64,000 nt of DNA, from positions 1-64,000 of the forward strand of contig JACRMI010000151.1 in NCBI GenBank assembly GCA_016215025.1, given 5' to 3'. This stretch comes from Chloroflexota bacterium. GTDB lineage: Bacteria; Chloroflexota; Anaerolineae; UBA4142. Shown here piece after piece: positions 1 to 7,296 of the stretch. The notes beneath the pieces are model-generated. The model was not told where the DNA came from and made no database searches. It saw nothing but the letters and a program-made list of their open reading frames with translations. A program made the position numbers and the translations under genes. Numbering within the stretch: the stretch's first letter is position 1; each line of letters opens with the position of its first letter.

Positions 1-254
1 AAAACGCAGCGCCGACTCCAAGTCCTGTATCGGTTTCGGCATCATCCACGGCGGTGTCTCAAAGAATTGGAACGTCAATGGGCGGAAGCCGTTCGCCGCA
101 AACCTTAAAAAACTTGTAGGTGGAATTTTGCGGTTACTGACAAAATATATCCTGAAGCGCGTAGCAAGTCAATATATTTTGTCCCAAATTTACAATGTTA
201 TCCCAATCTATGTCCGTCTGATACGGTGGTTTGCTTTGACGATACTTTTTGCTA
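1..254. other. Window edge, no assignable gene
   Basis: No gene can be assigned here. Frame 1 of the + strand is open from the edge to a TAA at 106-108 and ends LERQWAEAVRRKP, so it could be the last codons of a gene cut by the window. Frame 2 is open to a TAA at 281-283, so either reading may be chance. Confidence 0.3.
139..183. repeat. AT-rich 12-bp perfect inverted repeat
   Basis: Arms 139-150 (GACAAAATATAT) and 172-183 are perfect reverse complements separated by 21 nt. It lies before the aacS promoter and could be a weak terminator for a gene left of the window, or an operator. It lacks a GC-rich stem. Confidence 0.4.
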
Positions 255-284
255 TTGACAGCCCTTACGTCAGGTGTTTATAAT
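255..284 (+). promoter_or_regulatory. Sigma-70-type promoter of acetoacetyl-CoA synthetase
   Basis: A perfect -35 box TTGACA (255-260) and a perfect -10 box TATAAT (279-284) are separated by 18 nt. Transcription would start near 291, giving a leader of about 44 nt to the GTG start at 335. Confidence 0.8.
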
Positions 285-334
285 ACTTGCCGCTATCGTT
301 GGCAGCGTTCCCCGATGAGCAAGGAGAAGGGATA

Positions 335-2293
335 GTGAAGACACCGCTATGGGTTCCATCCGAAAAACGCAAAGCCGAAGCAAACATCACCCGATACATG
401 AACGTGGTCAACCAAAAGTACGGTTTGAATCTTAAAGCGTACGCCGATCTGTATTTCTGGTCGGTTAATAACCTCCCCGAATTTTGGGCGACGGTTTGGG
501 ATTTCGCCGATATTAAAGCGTCGCAGCGATACACGACCGTCGTCGACGATTTGAACAAATTCCCCGGCGCGAAATGGTTCGTCGGCACGCGTCTGAACTT
601 TGCCGAGAATCTTTTGCGCTATCGTGACGACCGCACCGCATTTATTTTCCGAGGCGAGACTCAAAAATCGGCGCGCATGACGTACGCGCAACTCTACGAT
701 GCGGTCGCACGCTTGGCGAAATCGTTGCGCGAAATGGGCGTCGCGCCCGGTGATCGCGTCGCCGCGTACATGCCGAACATGATGGAGACTGCGATTGCAA
801 TGCTGGCATCGACGAGCATCGGCGCAACGTGGTCGTCGTGCGCCACCGACATCGGACCAGCAGCGGCGATTGAACGATTGGGGCAGACCGAACCAAAAGT
901 TTTGTTTACGGTCAATGGGTATTATTACAAAGGCAAAGCGATTGGCTCGCTGGCAAATGCCGCCGAAATCGCGCGTGGCATTCCATCGCTCAGAAAGGTT
1001 GTCGTCGCGTCCTACACCGGCGATGAGACCGGCATTGAGCATATCTCCAACGTTGTCCGCTATGCCGATTTTGTCAGCAAGGACAACAATCTCGAAATCA
1101 AATTCGAGCAATTACCGTTCGATCATCCACTCTACATCATGTTTTCATCGGGCACGACGGGCAAGCCGAAATGTTTGGTGCAAAGTGCGGGCGGCGTGTT
1201 GATTAGTCACTTGCGCGAGCACTTGCTTCACACCGATTTGCGGCGCGATGATACGATCATGTACATCACGTCGTGTAGTTGGATGATGTGGAACTGGCTT
1301 CTCAGCGCGCTCGGCGTTGGCGCGACGATTGTGCTCTACGATGGCAATCCAAATTATCCGGATGCCGGCGCGATGTGGAAGTTGGTCGAGGAAGAAAAGG
1401 TTACGATCTTTGGACTCTCGGCGAGCTATGTCAACTTTCTCAAGAGTGCGGGCGTGCGACCTGGGAAGGATTACGATCTCTCATCGCTGCGAGAAATTTC
1501 GCAGACCGGTTCCGCGCTCTCCGCCGACGGATTCGACTATATTTATCGCGAAATCAAAAGCGATCTGCATTTCAATTCGATTTCAGGCGGTACCGACATC
1601 AACGGTTGTTTCGCGGCGGGGAATCCCATCAGTCCAGTTTATGCCGGCGAATTGCAAGGACTTGCGCTCGGCATGAAGGTCAAGGCGTACGACGATGCGG
1701 GCAAGCCGATTTTCGATCAGCAAGGCGAACTCGTGTGCGAAGCGCCGTCGCCATCCATGCCGATCTATTTCTGGAATGATCTGAAAGACGAAAAATATCG
1801 CAACGCGTATTTCAGTTACTATCCGCATGTGTGGCGTCACGGCGATTACATTCTGATCCACAGCGATACTGGCGGCGTGACATTCTACGGTCGCTCCGAC
1901 GCGGTACTAAAACCCTCTGGGGTCCGCATCGGCACGGCGGAAATTTACACGCAGTTGGAAAAGATTCCGGAGATTGCGGATAGTTTGGTGATCGGTCAAA
2001 ACTGGCACGACGATCAACGCATCATTCTGTTCGTCAAGCTCGCGCCGGGCGTGACGCTCACCGACGAGTTGAAGAACAAGATCAAAAAGCTGTTGCGCGA
2101 AAATGCGTCACCGCGGCATGTGCCCGCGTTGATTCTCGAAACGCCCGACATTCCGTACACACTGAACATGAAAAAAGTCGAGAGCGCGGTGGCAAACATC
2201 GTCAACGGGCGAACGGTGACGAATCGCGACGCGCTAATCAACCCATCCTCGCTCGATTACTATGAAAAGATTCTGCCAGAGTTGCAGAAATAA
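335..2293 (+). CDS. aacS: Acetoacetate--CoA ligase (acetoacetyl-CoA synthetase)
   Basis: AMP-forming adenylating enzyme that activates acetoacetate to acetoacetyl-CoA in the cytosol, linking ketone bodies or polyhydroxybutyrate breakdown to acetyl-CoA. The protein is 652 aa, the usual family length. It shows the adenylation loop SSGTTGKPK, the motif SGGTDI, the hinge region YGRSDAVLKPSGVRIGTAEIY and the C-terminal lysine segment LNMKKVES. An upstream in-frame ATG exists at 287, but it lies almost on the predicted transcription start. The GTG at 335 has AGGAGA seven bases before it and is chosen. The gene is monocistronic and is followed by repeats and a bidirectional terminator. Close relatives in the ACS family act on other acids, but the N-terminal layout (PLWVPS, ITRYM) is typical of AacS. 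Confidence 0.9.
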   Translation: MKTPLWVPSEKRKAEANITRYMNVVNQKYGLNLKAYADLYFWSVNNLPEFWATVWDFADIKASQRYTTVVDDLNKFPGAKWFVGTRLNFAENLLRYRDDRTAFIFRGETQKSARMTYAQLYDAVARLAKSLREMGVAPGDRVAAYMPNMMETAIAMLASTSIGATWSSCATDIGPAAAIERLGQTEPKVLFTVNGYYYKGKAIGSLANAAEIARGIPSLRKVVVASYTGDETGIEHISNVVRYADFVSKDNNLEIKFEQLPFDHPLYIMFSSGTTGKPKCLVQSAGGVLISHLREHLLHTDLRRDDTIMYITSCSWMMWNWLLSALGVGATIVLYDGNPNYPDAGAMWKLVEEEKVTIFGLSASYVNFLKSAGVRPGKDYDLSSLREISQTGSALSADGFDYIYREIKSDLHFNSISGGTDINGCFAAGNPISPVYAGELQGLALGMKVKAYDDAGKPIFDQQGELVCEAPSPSMPIYFWNDLKDEKYRNAYFSYYPHVWRHGDYILIHSDTGGVTFYGRSDAVLKPSGVRIGTAEIYTQLEKIPEIADSLVIGQNWHDDQRIILFVKLAPGVTLTDELKNKIKKLLRENASPRHVPALILETPDIPYTLNMKKVESAVANIVNGRTVTNRDALINPSSLDYYEKILPELQK

Positions 2294-2295
2294 AA

Positions 2296-2580
2296 TGTCA
2301 TTGCGAGAACCTCATGCCCGCGCGGGCAAGTATAAGACCAGAAACATGAGATGGAGTCGAGCGTTTCCGCGGCGAAATGGTGTAAGCAATCGACCAGCTA
2401 AAGCTTCGACTCCGTAGAAGTTTCTGAGCGGAGCGGTGTAAGCAAGTGTTGTGGATGATAGACATAGAGCGACGAGCCAATCTCGATCGGAGGCGGAGAT
2501 TGCTTGCTTCGGCGTTGCTCAGCACTGCTCTGATACATTCTCAATGGCGATACTTGTACGAATCGTTCCTCGCAAGGACA
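2296..2580. repeat. Long dispersed repeat, GTCATTGCGAG family
   Basis: The element starts with TGTCATTGCGAGAAC and ends with GTTCCTCGCAAGGACA, an imperfect inverted pair about 285 nt apart. The interior carries a segment GGAGATTGCTTGCTTCGGC that is shared, inverted, with the copy at 6259-6448. No gene is seen. Confidence 0.65.
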
Positions 2581-2590
2581 CAAAACAAAA

Positions 2591-2619
2591 CCCGGGTTTC
2601 TTCTTTTGAGAAACCCGGG
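2591..2619. terminator. Bidirectional terminator between aacS and moaDE
   Basis: Arms CCCGGGTTTCT (2591-2601) and 2609-2619 are perfect complements with a 7-nt loop. A-rich and T-rich flanks on the two sides suit termination of both convergent genes. Confidence 0.8.
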
Positions 2620-2641
2620 TCATTTTATAATCGCCTATCGC

Positions 2642-3469
2642 TCACCCTGCCTTTTGCTGCGCGCGTTCTTCTGCTTCGCGCACAATCGCATCGGCTTTCT
2701 CCGACGTGACTTCACCCGCAATGGGTCCTTCCACCCATTCTGCGCCATCGGTTGCAAATTCCTTTTTCCACACCGGCAAAATCGCTTTCACACGCTCAAT
2801 CGCATAGCGCGATGCGGCGTACGCTTCGCCGCGATGCGGCGCGCTCACGGCGATGATGAGACTCGATTCGCCGATTTTTATTTTGCCGATGCGATGCGCC
2901 ATCGCCATGCGGACATCTGCCCAGCGCTCGTGAACTTCTGCGATAATGTCGCGCATCGATTGCTCTGCCATTTGCGGATACGCCTCGTACTCCAAGTGCT
3001 TGACCGATTTGCCTTTGGAGTTGTCGCGCACGACGCCGCTAAAAAGCAAAATTGCACCCGCGCCCGGAAACGCCACAGACCCATAGAGTGCATTCAAATC
3101 AATCGTCTTGCGCGTGATGAATGCGTCTTTGTTCTTCCGCGAATCACGCGAATCTCCGCTAATCTTATTTGCCCTTTTTGTTTTACGTTTTACGTTTTTA
3201 CTTTTTACTTTTAACTTGTTGCGATTGACTTGTCCCCCGCTCACCGGCGGCAAGAATCCCACCTCGTCGCCATCATGCAAGACGTGATCGGGTTTGACCA
3301 GCTTTTGATTCACCGCGTACGCCGAGCGCATTTTTTCCGCGCGCGGCTTGTCTGATGTGTATTCTTTCCACAGTTGTTCAATCGTCGTGCCTTCTGCAAT
3401 CTCTTTTGATTCCGCTTTGACGCCGATCATTTCGCGGAAGATGGCAAAGAATTTTACTTGAACACGCAT
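2642..3469 (-). CDS. Fused molybdopterin synthase MoaD-MoaE
   Basis: Both subunits of molybdopterin synthase are in one 275-aa chain. The enzyme puts two dithiolene sulfurs into cyclic pyranopterin monophosphate. Residues 1-80 are MoaD (MRVQVKFFAIFREMIG) ending in the sulfur-carrying GG (PPVSGG). Residues from about 118 on are MoaE, with HRIGKIKIGE and the lysine motif PVWKKEF. Between them lies a roughly 38-residue, lysine/arginine-rich linker whose DNA resembles intergenic repeats. The start is set at the fifth codon of the longer frame: the GTG at 3481 lies within the Shine-Dalgarno region, while ATG at 3469 has GGGAG five bases before it. MoaD needs a free C-terminal GG, so cleavage after GG is expected, as reported for mycobacterial MoaX. 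The gene follows the P-type ATPase after about 22 nt. Confidence 0.88.
   Translation of the reverse strand: MRVQVKFFAIFREMIGVKAESKEIAEGTTIEQLWKEYTSDKPRAEKMRSAYAVNQKLVKPDHVLHDGDEVGFLPPVSGGQVNRNKLKVKSKNVKRKTKRANKISGDSRDSRKNKDAFITRKTIDLNALYGSVAFPGAGAILLFSGVVRDNSKGKSVKHLEYEAYPQMAEQSMRDIIAEVHERWADVRMAMAHRIGKIKIGESSLIIAVSAPHRGEAYAASRYAIERVKAILPVWKKEFATDGAEWVEGPIAGEVTSEKADAIVREAEERAQQKAG
3115..3235. repeat. Repeat-like DNA encoding the MoaD-MoaE linker
   Basis: On the minus strand this contains short tandem-like units (AAAAGTAAAAAGTAAAAACG, then CGTAAAACGTAAAAC) followed by GGAGATTCGCGTGATTCGCG. Low-complexity text of this kind is usual between genes in this window, but here it is translated in frame. 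Confidence 0.55.
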
Positions 3470-3491
3470 ATTTTCTCCCACGCTCCCAGAC

Positions 3492-6212
3492 TCATTTCAC
3501 AATTGGCTTCTCTCTCGCGCGCACGATCACTTTGTAAATCTCCATCACGATCAACGGCAACACCGCGAATCCGCCAATGATCGCCCAATCGTTCAAAGCG
3601 AGCGGCGCGGTCTCGAAGATGTGTTGCAATGGGGGCAAGTACATCAACGCAAGCAACGTCGATACGACCAGTGTAAATGCGCCGATGAGGTATCGATTGG
3701 AAAGCACGCCAAGTTGGAACAACGACAAGCGATTACTGCGTACGTTGAACGCTTGCACGTTCTGCGCGAGAATCGATGCCGCGAAGGATTCCGCCCGCGC
3801 GCGTTCCACATCGCCACTGGCGAAATATTCGATGGCGAATACGGCAAGGGTCGAGATGCCGACGATGGTTCCCTGGAAAAACATCAACGCGATCAAACTA
3901 TTGGGTAGAATTTTTTCGTCGACGGAGCGAGGCGGACGAGTCATGATGCCTGGCTCGGCTTTTTCAACACCCAGTGCCAGTGCGGGCAAACTATCGGTGA
4001 CCAAGTTGATCCACAAAATTTGAATCGGGACCAAGGGCAGGGGCCAACCGAGGAGCGTCGCGACGAACATCGCCAGCACTTCACCGATATTGTGCGACAA
4101 GACGAATTGAATGAACTTGCGAATGTTCTCAAAGATCGTGCGGCCTTCTTCGATGGCGGCGACGATAGACGCAAAATTGTCGTCGAGCAAAACCATGTCC
4201 GATGCTTCTTTCGCGACATCGGTTCCCGAGACGCCCATCGCCACACCAATGGACGCTTCCTTCAGCGCGGGCGCATCGTTCACGCCGTCGCCCGTCATCG
4301 CGACGATTTGATTTTGCGCTTTGAGTGCCTGCACAATACGCAGTTTGTGTTCGGGCGAAACGCGCGCATACACGCGTGCATCCAACGCGATTTTGCCGAG
4401 TTCTTCGTCCGTCATCTGTTCGATCTCGGTACCGGTGACGGCTTTATCGGAGTTGGATCGTACAATGCCGACATCGCGCGCGACCGCAAGCGCAGTTGCG
4501 GCTTGATCGCCCGTAATCATCGCAACTTGAATACCGGCGCTGTGCGCTTCAGTCACCGCTTGTTTCGTTTCCGGTCGCGGCGGATCGATCATGCCGACGA
4601 GCGCGACAAAGGTCAAATCCTTTTCGACGGATTCAATCGAGTGCGTCTCGACGTCGTTATACTCCCGATATGCCAAGGCGAGCAAGCGGCGTGCCTGGTT
4701 CGCAAGTTGGTTATTGCTGGCGCGAATCTGTTCCCGCATTGCATCGTCGAGGGGAATAACTTGGCCGTCGCACTGGACCCGCTTACACAGCGGCAGCACC
4801 GAAATCAATGCGCCTTTGACAAACGCGACCTGCTTGCCGTTTTCTGTGTCGGTGTGAACCGTCGCCATGCGCTTGCGCGTTGCATCGAATGGGAGTTCCG
4901 CGACGAATCTGTATTGGCGTTCGATATGTTCGAGCAAGCGCGCTTTTTCCGCCGCGATCAATAACGCGCCTTCCGTCGGATCGCCGACGACGCGATAATT
5001 GTTCCCCTCGGTGACTTGAATTTGCGATTCGTTGCACAGTGCGCCAATTTCGAGGGCAAGTTCCAGCCCTCGATTGTGATTGATCTCTGTGGGTTTGCCA
5101 TCGACCAAAAAATGTCCTTCCGACGAATAACCTTCGCCGGTGACCAAAACCGTTTGATGCGGAAAAACGATTTCGCGGACGGTCATCGCATTTTCGGTGA
5201 GCGTGCCGGTCTTGTCGGTGCAGATGAAGGTTGCTGCGCCGAGCGTTTCAACCGCCGGTAGTTTTCGAATGAGTGCGTGACGCTGCACCATGCGGCGCAT
5301 TCCGAGTGCAAGCGCAATCGTCACGACGGCGGCGAGTCCTTCAGGCACGGCGGCAACCGCGAGACTCACGGCGACCAAAAACATTTTGACCCAATCATCG
5401 CCGCGCAAAACGCCGACGACAAAAATAATTCCGACGACGGCAAACGAAATATAGACGATGAGTTTGCCCACTTGGTCCAGACGTTTTTGCAGCGGCGTCT
5501 CTTCTTCTTCAATTGCTTGCACCATACCGGCGATGTGACCCAGTTCGGTCTTCATCCCCGTCGTCGTAACGACCGCTTGTCCGCGTCCGCGCACGACCAC
5601 GGTGCCCGCATGTGCCATGTTCACTCGATCAGCGACGCCCGCGTTTTCGGCGAGCGAATCGACCGGAGCTTTATCGACGGCAAGCGATTCGCCGGTGAGT
5701 GTCGCTTCGTCGATCTTGACCATGTGCGCATCGAAGATGCGCGCATCGGCAGGAACAAGATCGCCGGAGCGAAGGTGAATGATGTCGCCTGGCACCAATT
5801 CAATGCTGGCGATAGTTTTGGATTCGCCATCGCGGGTGACTTGGGCGGACGGAGCCGACAATTGTTTCAACGCCGCTAATGCTTTTTCAGCGCGATACTC
5901 TTGCACAAAACCCAGGATAGCGTTGAGGATCACGATGGCGACAATGGCAATCGCACTGATCCATTCGCCAAGAAAGCCGGAGACAATCGCAGAAGCAATG
6001 AGAGTGAGAACGATAAAATCGGTGAACTGTTCTAAGAGGAGTGCAAGGGGGGAAATCTTTTTGTCTTCGCGCAACTGGTTAGGACCGAATTGGGCTGCGC
6101 GTTTTTGAACCTCTGTCGATGCAAGACCTTTGTGCGGATCGACGTCAAGTTCGTGTAAGACCTGTGTTGTTGCAAGTGCATGCCAAGGGTAAGATTTTTT
6201 TTGATCGAACAT
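3492..6212 (-). CDS. Calcium-type P-type ATPase (P2A-like cation pump)
   Basis: Membrane pump that uses ATP to export calcium or a related divalent cation. It is 906 aa, the full length of a bacterial SERCA/PMR1-like pump. Seen in order are the cation ATPase N-terminal domain (PWHALATTQVL), the actuator motif TGES, M4 with PEGL, the phosphorylation site DKTGTLT near residue 332, the hinge TGDGVNDAP near 637, M5 with NIGE and M6 with NLVTDSLPA. The acidic and Asn residues of M4, M5 and M6 match calcium-binding positions, which favours Ca2+ over Na+ or Mn2+, although the ion cannot be fixed from sequence. A TATAAT box lies at 6228-6233, 15 nt before the ATG, without a clear -35 box. moaDE follows closely and may be co-transcribed. 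Confidence 0.9.
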   Translation of the reverse strand: MFDQKKSYPWHALATTQVLHELDVDPHKGLASTEVQKRAAQFGPNQLREDKKISPLALLLEQFTDFIVLTLIASAIVSGFLGEWISAIAIVAIVILNAILGFVQEYRAEKALAALKQLSAPSAQVTRDGESKTIASIELVPGDIIHLRSGDLVPADARIFDAHMVKIDEATLTGESLAVDKAPVDSLAENAGVADRVNMAHAGTVVVRGRGQAVVTTTGMKTELGHIAGMVQAIEEEETPLQKRLDQVGKLIVYISFAVVGIIFVVGVLRGDDWVKMFLVAVSLAVAAVPEGLAAVVTIALALGMRRMVQRHALIRKLPAVETLGAATFICTDKTGTLTENAMTVREIVFPHQTVLVTGEGYSSEGHFLVDGKPTEINHNRGLELALEIGALCNESQIQVTEGNNYRVVGDPTEGALLIAAEKARLLEHIERQYRFVAELPFDATRKRMATVHTDTENGKQVAFVKGALISVLPLCKRVQCDGQVIPLDDAMREQIRASNNQLANQARRLLALAYREYNDVETHSIESVEKDLTFVALVGMIDPPRPETKQAVTEAHSAGIQVAMITGDQAATALAVARDVGIVRSNSDKAVTGTEIEQMTDEELGKIALDARVYARVSPEHKLRIVQALKAQNQIVAMTGDGVNDAPALKEASIGVAMGVSGTDVAKEASDMVLLDDNFASIVAAIEEGRTIFENIRKFIQFVLSHNIGEVLAMFVATLLGWPLPLVPIQILWINLVTDSLPALALGVEKAEPGIMTRPPRSVDEKILPNSLIALMFFQGTIVGISTLAVFAIEYFASGDVERARAESFAASILAQNVQAFNVRSNRLSLFQLGVLSNRYLIGAFTLVVSTLLALMYLPPLQHIFETAPLALNDWAIIGGFAVLPLIVMEIYKVIVRAREKPIVK

Positions 6213-6258
6213 TGGTAACCACGGTAAATTATATTTTCAAAAATGGTAGCAAGTCAGT

Positions 6259-6448
6259 CACGGTCATTGCGAGGAGGCACACAGCAAGTACGAGGTTTGA
6301 TAAGTCGCACGATTCGCGTGCCGGTGCTGAGCGAAGCCGAAGCAAGCAATCTCAGTCTAAGGTGGGGATTGCGCGCCTCGCTTGCGAGGCGACGTCGCTC
6401 TGTGACTTTTAATTACGACACTTGTTGATGTCGTTTCTCGCAATGACA
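6259..6448. repeat. Long dispersed repeat, GTCATTGCGAG family
   Basis: Terminal inverted arms GTCATTGCGAG (about 6260-6270) and CTCGCAATGAC (about 6437-6447) bound about 190 nt with an internal AAGCAAGCAATCTCAG segment shared with the copy at 2296-2580. It fills the gap between the regulator and the P-type ATPase. No gene is seen. Confidence 0.7.
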
Positions 6449-6548
6449 GATGAGCAGTTGCCCAAAGATATTATTTCGGATTGACGGATAGGTAAATCCC
6501 CAAAATAGGGACAAAACCAAGTGGGAGCTTTCGGATTTGCTTTCGGAT

Positions 6549-7232
6549 TTAATTGTGGTCATCATCCTCATCCTGACGCGCCGTCAATCGTTGAAACACC
6601 TGCCACTTGTCCGAAGCATCCACAATATCGTAAATTCTTTTGATATAAGTTTGCACAGTCTGAGGCGTTAATTTTAGTTCATCCGCAATCTGGACCGGCG
6701 TTAGTCCTCCGGCGTATAGATCGGCGACTTGGGAAAGTCGTTTGCTCAACTTTTCGAACCGGACGCCTGGCGGCACGATGTATAATTGATCCTTGATGTG
6801 AGCGGGCCAAGTGTGGGTGAAGGGGACAATGGATTCCGAGATGACAATTTGATCTCCGAAAGCCCTGGTTAAAGCGCTAGCAATTCCATCTTGAATTTCG
6901 TTCTTGACCAAAACCCCGACAAGTCCGAGGGTGAAAAAATTGGTATCTAGCCGCTCCGGGTTTGGCAAATCCATCAAGACAAATTTCTTTTTGGGAAAAT
7001 CGGTATGAACCGCAGAGACCCTTTTCAGCACATTCTGGGGGGAACCAAACTGGCTCGCGCTGATGAGCAAAATATCCGCAGATCTCAAGTCTTCGGTATG
7101 CGAATCGAGTTGCTCGAACGAGTCAAGCTCTCCCACCAAGCGGACTCGCGGATCGATTGCAATCAAGAACTTGACTCCACGGCGAGCAAAGTAATCGGGT
7201 TCGATCAGCAAGACCCGAACGTCTATGTTGAT
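6549..7232 (-). CDS. LuxR-type regulator with a degenerate receiver domain
   Basis: About 227 aa. Residues 1-120 look like a response-regulator receiver (VRVLLIEPDYFARRG), but the strand-3 position that should be the phosphorylated Asp reads ILLISAS, so it is probably not phosphorylated in the usual way. The C-terminus is a LuxR/FixJ helix-turn-helix (LTPVQIADELKLTPQTVQTY). The start is unusual. A strong AGGAGG (7237-7242) is followed in frame only by ATC (7230-7232, 4 nt away) and ATA (7224-7226, 10 nt away). No ATG, GTG or TTG sits in range; the next GTG upstream is inside the hairpin repeat 7252-7291, and a downstream TTG would remove strand 1. The gene lies just below pnp. Its target is unknown. 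Confidence 0.72.
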   Translation of the reverse strand: MNIDVRVLLIEPDYFARRGVKFLIAIDPRVRLVGELDSFEQLDSHTEDLRSADILLISASQFGSPQNVLKRVSAVHTDFPKKKFVLMDLPNPERLDTNFFTLGLVGVLVKNEIQDGIASALTRAFGDQIVISESIVPFTHTWPAHIKDQLYIVPPGVRFEKLSKRLSQVADLYAGGLTPVQIADELKLTPQTVQTYIKRIYDIVDASDKWQVFQRLTARQDEDDDHN

Positions 7233-7251
7233 AGTGCCTCCTAAATTGGGA

Positions 7252-7291
7252 ACGTGCGACGCATCCGCCTTCGGCGAGGTGCGTCGCACGT
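7252..7291. repeat. Hairpin repeat, GTGCGACGCA family, copy A
   Basis: Arms ACGTGCGACGCA (7252-7263) and 7280-7291 are perfect 12-bp complements with an inner CGCC-TTC-GGCG stem. It sits between pnp and the regulator and may end or attenuate pnp transcription. Related copies are at 16503, 19291 and 56149. Confidence 0.75.
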
Positions 7292-7296
7292 GATTC

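Noticed and set aside
2446-2640. Open frames in the 2.3-2.6 kb gap
   Set aside because: They run through dispersed repeats, lack ribosome-binding sites and have no domain.
4020-4964. Long open frame antisense to the P-type ATPase
   Set aside because: It mirrors a well-conserved gene, has no recognisable domain and its composition follows codon bias of the sense strand.
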